Assembly: GCA_946965045.2 (NCBI GenBank)
Contig: OX337233.1
Coordinates: 2,666,001 to 2,730,000 of the forward strand
DNA from: Epithemia pelagica
Taxonomy: Eukaryota; Bacillariophyta; Bacillariophyceae; Surirellales; Surirellaceae
Length of the DNA stretch: 64,000 nt
Direction of reading: 5' to 3'
Positions 36,170 to 46,024 of this stretch are shown in pieces. Made by a program: the position numbers and the translations under genes. Positions within the stretch are counted from its first letter, which is position 1, and each line of letters begins with the position of its first letter. The notes below the pieces were generated by a model. It made no database searches. It was not told where the DNA came from and saw only the letters and a program-made list of their open reading frames with translations.

Positions 36170-36712
36170 CTAACTGAAGCCAGGCATTATGCGCTTACGG
36201 TCCTCCTGTCGCCTCTCCCCTGTCCAGTTAATACCTGGACCCGATCCCAAAAGAGACTTGGACTGCTCCCTCTTGTACCCTCCCTTCGCATAGTCCTTGT
36301 CTGTCTTGTTCCATTTCAGACGCAACGCCCCAAACACATCCGAGTTATCCCAATGTCCACCTCGGACCATGTATGGGACTTGTTCGCGTTTGATTTTGCC
36401 CTGTTTGAGTTGTTCCCGGTATCCAAAAGGGGCAAAGGCGTGACCGGTCTCCCCCTTTTCATATGCTTCTTGCCATGCTTGCATGCTTCGAGACTTGAAA
36501 CCTCTGGGTCCGAGTCTACCTAGATCCTTTCCGACACGTTTTTGGTCTTGTTTCTTGATGCTGGAGTATTGCTCTGGTGTCAAACCCTGGGGGACATAGG
36601 CATTGAGACTGGTGTCTCGTTGTGTGACCTGCGGCTGAAGTCCAGGTGTGACAAACGCCTGTGTGTTGGAGGCAAGGAGGAATAGTGCAACGAAGAGAGA
36701 TTTGTTCATCAT
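36170..36712 (-). CDS. Small predicted plastid protein, family unknown
   Basis: Single exon, 180 residues, ATG at 36,712. The N-terminus MMNKSLFVALFLLASNTQA/FVTP is a textbook diatom plastid signal peptide with Phe right after the cleavage site. The mature part is basic and contains LTPEQYSSIKKQDQKRVGKD, LGRLGPRGFKSRSMQAWQEAY, FAPFGYREQLKQGKIKREQV and a Trp/Gly-rich stretch MVRGGHWDNSDV. I do not recognise the family; the composition suggests binding to RNA, membrane or another protein rather than catalysis. No thylakoid transfer signal follows, so the stroma is the likely site. Confidence 0.75.
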   Translation of the reverse strand: MMNKSLFVALFLLASNTQAFVTPGLQPQVTQRDTSLNAYVPQGLTPEQYSSIKKQDQKRVGKDLGRLGPRGFKSRSMQAWQEAYEKGETGHAFAPFGYREQLKQGKIKREQVPYMVRGGHWDNSDVFGALRLKWNKTDKDYAKGGYKREQSKSLLGSGPGINWTGERRQEDRKRIMPGFS

Positions 36713-37211
36713 CTTGTCTGTGAAGAGTTCTTTAATGTTCTCAAGCGCAGCGTTGGCTTTCCTTTGCTTTTTGATTTTGTGATACGTTTAGAGCTGTCTT
36801 GAAACAACCTCGGTGATTTTTTGGATGAGTCGGCAAAAGACTGAGTCTGCGGGTCGGTGAGCAAGCTGGTTCCGAATGCGAACTCTGCGACTGAATCAGT
36901 CCGACGTTTGTGTACTATTCTGTCTATAGTAATCCAAATTCCGCGATCGCTCACCTGCCCCATCACCAGTGACTCAGTCCAATCCGGGACCAACAACTCA
37001 TTGTCGATGCGGAACATTTCTCCGAACAACGGATGAGTAATATCAAGTGTCATTTGCCATGTGAGTGGTGAGAACAACCTCATCATGTACATGATGAAAG
37101 TCATCATGATTTGTTTCTCTCATCAACAGCACATTCAATGTTTGAAGAAGTACACTGTCCACGAAACCGAGCAAGTCCGACGACAGTCAAGTGCCTTTGC
37201 GCTCGACACGA
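36713..37211. other. Intergenic, probable promoter of the small plastid gene
   Basis: A 132-codon frame on the minus strand (36,709-37,107) runs into the start of the plastid gene but has no domain and a Ser/Lys-rich tail, so I regard it as promoter/leader sequence. Nothing else was seen. Confidence 0.4.
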
Positions 37212-38759
37212 TCATGCACCCGTCAACCTGCGTGACTCGTCAGATTGTTGTGGTTGTTGTTGCTGCCATGTGTTCCAGCGGTGAAGAATTCGTGCCTTGA
37301 TGGCATCGTTACAAAAGGCATGGTCCAACGACTGCCGTACCAAGGATTGCAAACGTGCCGTATTCAATCCAAAGGCATGTTGGAGCAAGACCAATTCTTG
37401 TGTCGCATTGGTTCCAAACACACCAGGATCATCCGTACAAACTGCCAATGGAAATCCAGCATGGACCTGTAGTAGATCATCTTTCTCCGTTTCTGACTCC
37501 GGTTTAACACCAGGTCTTGGTGTCACCCATTCAGTGAGAGTTGGATGATGTTGTCGCAAGGCTTGCACAAGTAAATGGTGATGCTCATGATACGAATGGT
37601 GTTCGTTAGGGTCGGTCTGTTTGGCATGACAATGCTGAGCCAATTCCAATGTCAGTAGGTTGGATGTGGGACACGTTTCCACCGCAATGGGGAGCTCCCA
37701 CAACTGTTTCTTCAAATCCTCTGGCAAGAGCAAGGCATGTCCCAATCGATCTGGACCAAAGTCGAGCATGTCCTTGGCTTCTTGTCGTGCACATTGTTGT
37801 TGCTCTTGTTGTTTCTCCGTCATGGTCGCATCGTTTTCATTGTCCGTTTCCGCACACGGCACTTCGGCACAATGCAAGGTAATTCCGAGACGTTGTCGTT
37901 TGTCACGATTGGTGGCTTTTACTTGCTCAAACAAGGGACGAAACAAAGCAAAGTCTTGCTTGGTTGGATTGCCACCCATATCGACACCAACAACCATTGG
38001 ATCTGGATCCATGATGGAGCTCTTTGGAGCATCAGGATGCTCGGAACCAGCCAATTCGATAGCCAGGGCAATGTTTTCGGTAGCCTCCTCAAATGATTGT
38101 CCTCGATCAACGGCAACAATCAATCGACAGACCATGGGAAGACGAACAACAACATTGTTGTCATGTTGTGATGCGGTTGCTTCCACTTCTCTTTGGTACC
38201 TTGCTTCTTCTTGAGCTTCAAAGTCACGTATTACTTGTAATACGGTTTGAAGGTAGGCCCGTTTATCGCTCTTTTCCGGTAGATCCTTGGTGTCATTGGA
38301 ATGTCGGACGAGCAAGCATTTGGGTGTTGTTCGCAATTCCAAATACACGACATGATGGTCCGCAAAATCCTGCAAGGCTTCGAGTGTGATTCGTTTCAAT
38401 GCCTCCAAATCATTGACCGCATTGGGGATTTCGGCAAACATGTCAAAGCAGTCTTGTAAACTTCGAGGTGACACGTGATACATTTGAGGATTATTGTCTT
38501 CTGACGATTCAATCTTGTGTGCCACATCCTGTTGGTTGTCGACAGTTGTATTACTTTGCGCCCAAGAAAACAAGTGCGACGACAGGGTCACGTTTCGTTC
38601 GTGGGCCAAGGCAAACAAGGTTTCTTCTCGTATGCAGCCGTTCAAATGAGCATGCAATTCAACCTTGGGCCATTGGAAAATTTCCTTGTACGATGTTTGT
38701 ATCGCATCCAGATTCGTCTTGCTGTCAATTGACGCTGACCCTTTCATTGTCGTCGACAT
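37212..38759 (-). CDS. Adenosine deaminase-like protein (ADAL/MAPDA type)
   Basis: Single exon, 515 residues from ATG 38,759; the open frame upstream begins with GTG only. Metal-binding and catalytic motifs are present in order: KVELHAHLNGC (HxH, His36 and His38), VVGVDMGGNPTKQDF (substrate pocket), ITLHCAEVP (metal His and catalytic Glu), DRLGHA, and VCTDDPGVFGT (metal Asp). NGC in the first motif and the sequence order fit the adenosine-deaminase-like group that deaminates N6-methyl-AMP to IMP rather than classical ADA. Extra length over the usual 350 residues comes from low-complexity insertions: a Glu/Gln-rich run after HCAEVP and a His-rich run (HHSYHEHHH) before the last motif. No targeting signal. 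Divergent from the LDH2-family gene with 182 bases between starts. Confidence 0.88.
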   Translation of the reverse strand: MSTTMKGSASIDSKTNLDAIQTSYKEIFQWPKVELHAHLNGCIREETLFALAHERNVTLSSHLFSWAQSNTTVDNQQDVAHKIESSEDNNPQMYHVSPRSLQDCFDMFAEIPNAVNDLEALKRITLEALQDFADHHVVYLELRTTPKCLLVRHSNDTKDLPEKSDKRAYLQTVLQVIRDFEAQEEARYQREVEATASQHDNNVVVRLPMVCRLIVAVDRGQSFEEATENIALAIELAGSEHPDAPKSSIMDPDPMVVGVDMGGNPTKQDFALFRPLFEQVKATNRDKRQRLGITLHCAEVPCAETDNENDATMTEKQQEQQQCARQEAKDMLDFGPDRLGHALLLPEDLKKQLWELPIAVETCPTSNLLTLELAQHCHAKQTDPNEHHSYHEHHHLLVQALRQHHPTLTEWVTPRPGVKPESETEKDDLLQVHAGFPLAVCTDDPGVFGTNATQELVLLQHAFGLNTARLQSLVRQSLDHAFCNDAIKARILHRWNTWQQQQPQQSDESRRLTGA

Positions 38760-38941
38760 GGTGCTGTGATTGTGGTCAAGATTTTTTTTCGATCTTTTCA
38801 GTCGCGCAAAAATGGCGTGACATGCCACAAAAAGATTTTTTGTTTGACGAGTGGCGCAGGGATCAAAGAAGGTCGATGGATAGATTCATTCATCCAAATC
38901 CCAGAGGATAGCAAGTCTCGTTCGCAATCTGAACCACAACA
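38760..38941. promoter_or_regulatory. Compact bidirectional promoter
   Basis: Only 182 bases separate the ATG of the adenosine-deaminase-like gene from that of the LDH2-family gene, so both promoters must lie here. A T-rich tract occurs at 38,776-38,786 and an A/T-rich one at about 38,835-38,845. No specific factor site was identified. Confidence 0.5.
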
Positions 38942-40504
38942 ATGTCATCGTTTCTGGGTGCGGCTGCAGGTCGCCGTTGTTTTGGTTTGAACGCTTGGAG
39001 GAGTCGCACCAGTTCATGTCGGCCATCATTTTGGGAATCATCTTGCACGGTTGTCGGTCCATCCTGTTTCTCGTTGCCAAACCAGGAGGAACGTTCCACC
39101 ATGTCTAGTCCTGCTAGGACACTTCCGTCGTCATTGTACCGGTTCTTATCCACCACCAAGTCGAATCACCAGTCTCCTGGTGTCACAAAACGAACCCAAC
39201 AACACACTGTCGTAGTTTCGTCATCGACTAGTCGCCGATTTCAATCCACCACCGCGGAAGCTCCTTCGACGGTCCCCGTTTCTATTGAAGAAGCTCGTGC
39301 TGTAATGACGCAAGCCTTGCGCAAAATTGGATGGGATGATTCGGATGCTGCCTTGCAGGCCGAAATTATGGTCGCTGCCGAATTGTGTGGAAACAATCAA
39401 GGCTTGGTCAAAATGTACAATCCTCAACTCATGGCACCCTCTCCTAATGCCGGAAAACCCACTGTCGAACGCGACACACCATCCTCGGCCGTGATCAATG
39501 CCAATCAAGCACCGGGCATGTTGGCCGCCGTGACGGCGGCCGATTTGGTCGTGACCAAACTGGAGTCCACCACCACAGTATCACCGCCCTCGATTGCGGT
39601 GGTATCGGCCTACAATACTTCCACATCCAGTGGTCAACTAGCCTTTTATGTGGAACGGATTGCCCGTCAAGGATTGATTGGAATTGCTCTGTGTAATTCC
39701 CCCGAATTTGTCGCGGCCGCACCCGGAGGAGACCCCGTCTTTGGGACCAATCCCTTGGCCGTGGGCATTCCACAGGGCAAGGATGTAGCGCCCTTTACGG
39801 TACGTGTACCATGTAATATACGACTCTGCAGGAAAGATTGCTTCCGTATGATTTGTTCCGTGTGTCGAAACCACACGAATGGAAACAGAGGACGAGACTC
39901 CTTCATTTAGAGATGTTGTATCCATTCGCAGACAGTCTGCACCGCTATGTGGGTGCAGTGAATACTCATCACTGTGCCACTTGTTTGTTGTTTGCGTATC
40001 CTGTTGTTTCAGTTTGACATGGCCACTTCGGCCATTGCCTTGTTTGGTGTATTGAGTGCCAAGGCCAAGGGCGAGGCTTTGCCGGAGGGGGTTGCCTATG
40101 GAAAAGATGGAGCACCAACAACCAATGCCGCCGAGGCCTTGGAGGGTGGAGCCATTGCTACCTTTGGTGGTCACAAGGGTGCCGGCTTGTCCTTGGTGGT
40201 GGAATTGTTGGCCGGTGCCTTGTCGGGTGGTGCCGTACTGGGACAAGTGGAATCGAAAAAGGTGGCCAAATCCTGGGGACACACCTTTGTCGCGATTCGA
40301 CCCGAGGCCCTGACGGATGATTACGAAACCAAGGTGGCATCCGTCTTGGCGACCGTCAAGGCGTCGGGACCCCACATTCGGATTCCCGGAGAACGATCGG
40401 CACAAACCGCAGCCGAACGTCGAGCCACTGGTGTCATGCCCATTCCGACCAAAATATGGGAGTCCATTCAACGAACGGCCAAAGAGGGTTTGCCCCGGTC
40501 TTGA
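38942..40504 (+). CDS. Malate/L-lactate dehydrogenase-2 family protein, catalytic histidines not seen
   Basis: Two exons, 38,942-39,799 and 40,013-40,504, joined in phase 0 over a GTACGT/TTTCAG intron of 213 nt; 449 residues. The second ATG (39,103, MSSPARTLPSSLYRFLSTTK) begins a good mitochondrial presequence. The family is clear from GLIGIALCNSPEFVAAAPGG, VFGTNPLAVGIP, FDMATSAIALFG and FGGHKGAGLSLVVELLAGALSG, which build the NAD(P)-binding and dimer fold of the YlbC/YiaK/ComC-type dehydrogenases. Where the family has SHG and N-x-x-H-F-G around the active site, this protein reads CGNNQGLVKMY and YNTSTSSGQLAFY, so both usual active-site His residues appear to be replaced. It may be a non-redox relative or use another substrate. 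Confidence 0.85.
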
Positions 40505-41101
40505 TGAGAAGAATGAAGGAGTTTGTGGACGACGACCGTGAGAGGTAGCGCTCTTGGACGAATAGACCAATTGCCCAATGAAACAATGATCCTTAAACAT
40601 GTGTGGCGTTGGCATAGGTAGAGTATACATAGTTTGAGAGAGAATCTTCTAACAAAAATACTATGCATTTAGTGCCGCCAACGGGATTGTTTGCCTGTAT
40701 TCAGCAGGCGCCTGGCTCCGTCCCGTGGTCCACGTGCACGAAATCCACCAAGCGGCGCCATCGCCATCCCGACTCTCCTTTCCAATAGCCAATAGGGTGC
40801 ACTCTTGAGAGATTTGCTCTTTCCCGCTTCATCATCATTGCTTCCCCTCTTGAATGCGGCTGCCAAAAACATACTTCTTGCCCACGTTTGCACTTATGAT
40901 CCAAGAGGCATTTAAAATGTTTTTGGAGACTGCTCGTAATAGAATTATCAAGTCCACATGGTCGCCATCATGAATGTCAAAACAGTCATCAAATTCATTG
41001 CGGTCACTGGAGTTTGAGTTGTTGTCATAAAGCCGACGACGACGGACCGTCTCCAGTGTCACCGCCTCCAGTGTCACCGTTCCCATTGTCACTTTCAGTC
41101 T
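40505..41101. other. Intergenic, nothing definite
   Basis: About 597 bases between two convergent genes. A 13-base unit (GTGTCACCGCCTC-like) is repeated near 41,055-41,090. A minus-strand frame of 85 codons (40,835-41,092) could be a further exon of the next gene, because GGTAAAG follows its last codons, but nothing in it is recognisable. Confidence 0.4.
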
Positions 41102-42101
41102 TTACCTCAAGTTTGTACCCAATGTCGGTTCCACAAGGATTGATGAGAGTTCCCGGGGAGAAGATTCTGCTCGTTGAAACCTTTCTCTCTGGAATATCAC
41201 AGCAACGCCCAGAGCCAAAAGAAGTACGGCAACACTGATCCATAAAAGAGTCCTTGGCATTGCCTGGAGCCACGTATAGCGTGTCAAAGACCAGTTACTT
41301 GCATCGTAGGAGATGGCTTCCTTGTTCATTTCAGAACCAGTGGCTGCTTTGTCCAAACAACCATTGGTTGAAGTGGAAGAACTCGACAGCGACGAATATT
41401 GACGCCCCGGTGTCGATGGCGGTGGTCTTGGTTGCTTCCTGATGTTGCTGTTGGACAAGGATGCTTGTCGAACAAACGTTTCCGAAACATCCATGCGTCC
41501 TGTCGGAGGATTGTCGATTGTTGGCACGCTGGTAGGATCGTTGGTGGGTCGGTTCGAGCGTCGGGACAATCTCGGTGACTGGGATGACAATGAGGAATCT
41601 CGCACCTTTTCCTTTTTACATTTCATCAAATCTACACGATCATGGATTTTTGTTGTTCCATCCAAGAAGGAGAACGTGGACGCGAGGCTGGACCAATTCC
41701 CATTCCACGGACCAGTTGTAGCTGTCGGCGTCGTACACACAGCAGCCACAGCCACTGAGGAAGACACCAAGGGGTTATCTTGCTGTTGTGTGGCTGATAA
41801 TGACCTAGGAAACTGCTGCCCATCCAGACCCAGAATGCTTTCTTCTTCTTCTTCTTCTTTTCTTGGCTTCTTGCCCTCTGAGGAACCTTGAACGACAGCT
41901 CCTGATACTGAGACGGAATGACGAGTATCTTCCTGATTGTTGGCATCCAGAGTCGACGAAGCAGGCAATTTGCGTTTCCGGAAACCCTACGAACGAACCA
42001 AAACTGCTACATGGATTATCATCTGCGTTCTTGGTGGTGACCATGGTGGTGGTGGTGCTTGCGGCGGCGACGCCATTGCCCTCTCTTGCGAATTGATTCA
42101 T
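41102..42101 (-). CDS. Orphan Ser-rich protein with one C-terminal membrane anchor
   Basis: The main frame (41,102-41,968) has no usable ATG at its 5' end. A start at 42,101 in another frame can be joined by a 58-nt intron (41,933-41,990, GTAGGG donor, AATCAG acceptor), giving 313 residues; this join is a proposal. Most of the protein is Ser/Thr/Pro-rich and looks disordered, with a Glu run (EEEEEE, from a CTT repeat at about 41,841-41,860). Near the C-terminus LLWISVAVLLLALGVAVIF is a single membrane segment flanked by Arg, followed by about 30 residues. It looks like a tail-anchored or type II membrane protein with a long flexible domain. No family recognised. Confidence 0.55.
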
Positions 42102-42589
42102 GTCCAAATAATCCTTAGCGCCATAAAGTCAACCATTTTTCTTCGTTTCGATAAAATATTTAGACCATCCGTGACTTGTACAATATCAAAACGTTAGAGA
42201 GTTGAATCTATGAAGAAATGGGTAATGGGTACATCAAATCTCCACGTGGAATGAGCAGGAGAGATCATACCCTCGAAGACAGGCTTGCTCGCATTCGTGC
42301 GAGTGGGAGTCAACTACCAATTCCTGCGAGTGAGGGTCTATTCCCACCACGTCGGGGGAGTCAAAAAGGCACAACCCAAAACGGACCGAGACGGATCTTT
42401 TCTATGGATTCCATACTCATAGAGATTGGAGACAAGAAGGATCATCTGCAGCTACAGACAGTTGAGACTTGAGGGACAAGTTTTGTCGTCATCATTCCAG
42501 CGGCTGTTTGGATCAACTATCACGACGGTATCCACGCCATTGCAATCGCATCCGGTTTTGGCAAGAGACAAGACAGAGAACACCAAAAA
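42102..42589. other. Divergent intergenic region
   Basis: About 488 bases between the proposed start of the membrane orphan and the cathepsin gene. No coding frame stands out and no motif was recognised. Confidence 0.4.
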
Positions 42590-44209
42590 ATGAGGCTTCT
42601 ATCCTTCCACCGTATGGTGGCTACGACACTGTTTACGATTCTGTCAGTGACAATGATATCGGCCCAGGAAGAGACAAGGAAGTTTTCGTATCAGCACCCG
42701 AAACATGACGAGGTGATCCTTCCTGGACATACAGTCCAAGAATCGTATAGCTTGCCCTTGCCCCATATGTATTTGGATACAACGCAATTGCCTCGTTCCT
42801 TTTCCTGGGGCCATACGGATAAGGGACGATCCTATTTGACCAACAGTTTGAATCAACATATACCACAATATTGCGGCAGTTGTTGGGCCCACGCCGCCGT
42901 CAGTTCCTTGGGGGATCGTATTCAAATTGCACATGGACTGCATCGTGATCCAAACAAGAACGAGGACGATGTGTGGATGGACGAATTCAATTTATCGGTC
43001 CAATTCATTTTGAATTGTGGCGCGGACATGGCTGGATCGTGTCATGGAGGATCGACGAGTGGTGCCTTTCAATTGATTCAAACTCGAGGATATATTCCAG
43101 TGGATACCTGTCAACCCTACCTGGCCTGTTCGGGAGAAGAACAACACAATAGCTCCTTTGGACCCTTATGCTCCCACGTAGACACGTCGTGTACGCCTCT
43201 CAACACGTGTCGAACGTGTGCACCGAATGGAGACTGTCGTCCCATTGCACAATTCCCCAACGCCTCGATTGCCGAATACGGTATCTATCATTGGCCCACG
43301 GTCGCCATGATTCAAGCCGAAATCTGGATGCGAGGACCGGTCAAAACCTCCTTGGATGCCACGCTCATTCAGGATTACCCCGGAGGTGTCTTGTGGAATG
43401 CCAGTCAATACCATACCGACCAACACAATCACGGTGTTTCCATTGTCGGATGGGGATACGATGAAGAAAAGCAGAGGCAATATTGGATTGTACGTATGAT
43501 TAGTATCTTTTGGAGCCCTTGCGTGTTAGAAATAGGACGATAGAGAGGGAATCAGTGTTCTCACATTTCCTTGTTTCTGTGGCTGATTGCTGTCGCTGTG
43601 GAGATAGGTTCGAAACTCATGGGGTACGTTTCTCTCAATTTGCCATGACTTGAACGCCTTCATTGGCCTTCATGCCTCTTTGTTGTTCACCAGAGTCATC
43701 TAAAGAAGCAGTTTGGATACCCTTCCAACATGTGTCTTGTTCCAAATCTATGCACACTCACGGTTGGTTTCTGTTTGTTGTCGTGATGCTCTCGTGTTCA
43801 GGTCAATACTGGGGTGAAAGTGGATTTTTTCGTGTCGAAGTGGGTCACAATTTGTTGAATATGGAACGCAAAATCACCTGGGCCACACCCAAACATTTCT
43901 CCACGTACGTATCGAATGGCGTTGTACGGTGCTTGTTTGTCAGAATCGTTTTGGTGTTGTTTGTTAATGTTTGATCACCTCACGAGACATTGTGGTGACT
44001 GTGGTCTTGTTTTGCTTTTTCTGCTGTATGATTCGGCTTTGGGGGTTCACAGTTGGAAAAAGAACTGCCCCCAACCAGGACAACCAGCCGAGGAGTGCCT
44101 GACAGCGTTTGAGTATGTCGATCCTTGGCATCATGCCGAGTTTTATGCACAACTCCTCGCACAAGGGAAATCTCGCGAGGAACCTATTGTCACGAGTGTG
44201 AACGTGTGA
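42590..44209 (+). CDS. Papain-family cysteine protease, cathepsin X/Z-like; 16-nt microexon
   Basis: Four exons: 42,590-43,489, 43,608-43,623 (16 nt), 43,802-43,904 and 44,053-44,209; 391 residues, all phases consistent. A signal peptide (about residues 1-25, ending MISA/QE) sends it to the secretory or lysosome-like pathway. The pro-region is short and HIPQYCGSCWAHAAVSSLGDRI is characteristic of cathepsin X/Z; catalytic Cys is residue 98, His 281 (NHGVSIVGWGYD). The microexon encodes VRNSW, containing the catalytic Asn 303, and the next exon gives GQYWGESGFFRVE. Cathepsin X/Z acts mainly as a carboxypeptidase. The Cys-rich segment CSHVDTSCTPLNTCRTC at about 194-210 fits the X/Z group. Skipping the microexon would remove the catalytic Asn and shift the frame. 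Confidence 0.9.
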
Positions 44210-44556
44210 CGGCAAGGAACCGAAAACAAACATCAACTACATGGATTGGATTGGAATCCCGAAAACCAACCTTTTCCATGTCGTTTGAACAAGAGCACGA
44301 AGTAACTATCATAGTAGCATGTCCAAAAATACTTGACTTAAAAAGGTCACCAATCATATTGGCTACTCCTACGTTCATGTTTCTTCCTAGTCACTACACA
44401 CATCAGGTCTCCACTTGCCCCGTGTAATGCTTCACGCATTACGTCCAGTTCGGTATGCCCGATATAGATGGTCATCTCTCTACGCTAAACAAGTCGGTCA
44501 ACAAAAGACGATAGCGGGACTGGAGGAAAATGGTGTCTATACGAATCATGTTGTTA
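44210..44556. other. Convergent 3' flanks
   Basis: About 347 bases between the stops of the protease gene and the uL22 gene. Nothing else is recognisable. Confidence 0.4.
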
Positions 44557-45111
44557 CTAACCCACTTTGACAAATCGGCGTCTGGCGGCTTCCTTTTTGG
44601 AAATTTTGACACGTTCATCGTCATCCATTTTCTTGACCGGTTCTTCCTTTTGTTTCAAAATCACTTCAATGTGGGCTGGTTGACTGGCGTATTTTCCGAT
44701 ACGACCATGGGCACGGTAGGTTCGTCTGCGTCCGGGAGGCGCCCGGTTCACTTGTGCATGGCTAATGTACAATGTTTCCGGGTCCAAACCCTTGGATTCG
44801 GCATTGGCAATGGCGTTCTTGACCAAATTCTTGTAGACGGCCGTGGCCTTGACGGGCCAACGACCTTTGGAACCCGGTGATTTGCATTGTTTGGCCATGG
44901 CCTTGCGACCAATACCACCCGTGTATTTGACAAAGGGAATTACGGCCTTAAAGGCCAGGACATCGTCCAAGACTTTGAGGCACTTTTGTACATTCATTCC
45001 ATTGGTGAAATGGGCAATCTCCCGACAGTGCTTGAAATGTACGCGAAGATGAGATCCCCGAGCTTTTGACGTCTTTTCGGGGACGTCGGGTTCTACACTG
45101 TAACGAGTCAT
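44557..45111 (-). CDS. RPL17: Cytosolic ribosomal protein uL22 (RPL17)
   Basis: Single coding exon, 184 residues. The conserved eukaryotic start MTRYSVEPDVPEKTSKARGS fixes the initiator at 45,111, although the frame is open further upstream. Other conserved blocks: REIAHFTNGMNVQKCLKVLD, PFVKYTGGIGRKAMAKQCKS, GRWPVKATAVYKNLVKNAIA, LYISHAQVNRAPPGRRRTYR and HGRIGKYASQPAHIEVILKQ. uL22 lines the exit tunnel of the large ribosomal subunit; the RRRTYRAHGRI loop is its tunnel extension. The C-terminus is basic and Lys-rich as usual. The upstream open sequence may be a 5' leader with an intron. Confidence 0.97.
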   Translation of the reverse strand: MTRYSVEPDVPEKTSKARGSHLRVHFKHCREIAHFTNGMNVQKCLKVLDDVLAFKAVIPFVKYTGGIGRKAMAKQCKSPGSKGRWPVKATAVYKNLVKNAIANAESKGLDPETLYISHAQVNRAPPGRRRTYRAHGRIGKYASQPAHIEVILKQKEEPVKKMDDDERVKISKKEAARRRFVKVG

Positions 45112-46024
45112 TCTAAAGGAATCACACCAAACGAGAGGGATCACATACTGAGGAATTTCGTCATACAACGAGACAAGACGACAATGGTACTCGACCCATT
45201 GAAACAGACAGCAGGCAGCAAAAGAGAGTATCACCAAACTAACACTCTTTCATTCATTTCACATCGATTTCTTTCTACTCCGATACCAGTAATTTCATTG
45301 TTCTTGTTGACTTACCTTCAAAGACCAACGAATAGGAAAAGTCAATGGAATCGCACGAGTCCTCTTGTCCTGAGACTTGACTTCCTCTTGTTGATGCGAC
45401 AAGGGAGGAGGACGGTCGAACAAAGTAAGTAACCGTGTAAGCAGTAATCTGCTAATTCGTGACTCAAAAAACTGCATCATTCCCGTGTAATATTCGTGAC
45501 CCATACCAACGGGACTGAAACGAAATTTGTGAGGGAACCTTCCGTGACAAGCGCGGCATGCGTACATGTCCGTTGAACGTCTATTCGAACGCGGCGCTTG
45601 GTTCGTGCCAGTCCTGTCGAGGAATTTGAACCCATCCTTCCCGCCATCCCCAAAGCGGAAGCCCTCACATTTTTCAGGGATCGACTCCCAGGATTCGAAT
45701 CGTTAACACACAGGGATGATGAATGTGATGGTGTGGGAAAGACTATACAGCGACCCCCCACCAAGAGTATGCCCCTCACAAATCACAAAACAAAAGAAAG
45801 TGTTCTCTCCCAAAATCAATCAAGGGCTTCGGAGTCCAAGGTAGTAGTGTATGGGGCAGTGTGTCCTATGGCACCGCTCCTCTGAAATTTCTGGATCCAA
45901 ACCCCAAATAGTTCACCACCGTTGGGTGCTTCACAAGCACAGCACGGTTCTACCACCAATCCTCTATTTTATGAATGCCGCAAGGGTCGTCTTCCCTGCA
46001 AAGCAGACATTAATAGTCAATACC
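45112..46024. other. Divergent intergenic region
   Basis: About 913 bases between the uL22 start and the LRR-protein start. Several open frames on both strands overlap here, none with a recognisable domain or ATG context. It should contain both promoters and possibly a leader intron of the ribosomal gene. Confidence 0.4.

Noticed and set aside
36709-37107. 132-codon minus-strand frame overlapping the start of the small plastid gene
   Set aside because: It runs into the start codon of a well-supported gene and shows no similarity or motif, so it is more likely promoter sequence.
45680-45720. GGATTCGAATC resembling a tRNA T-loop
   Set aside because: No matching acceptor or anticodon arm could be folded around it by eye.
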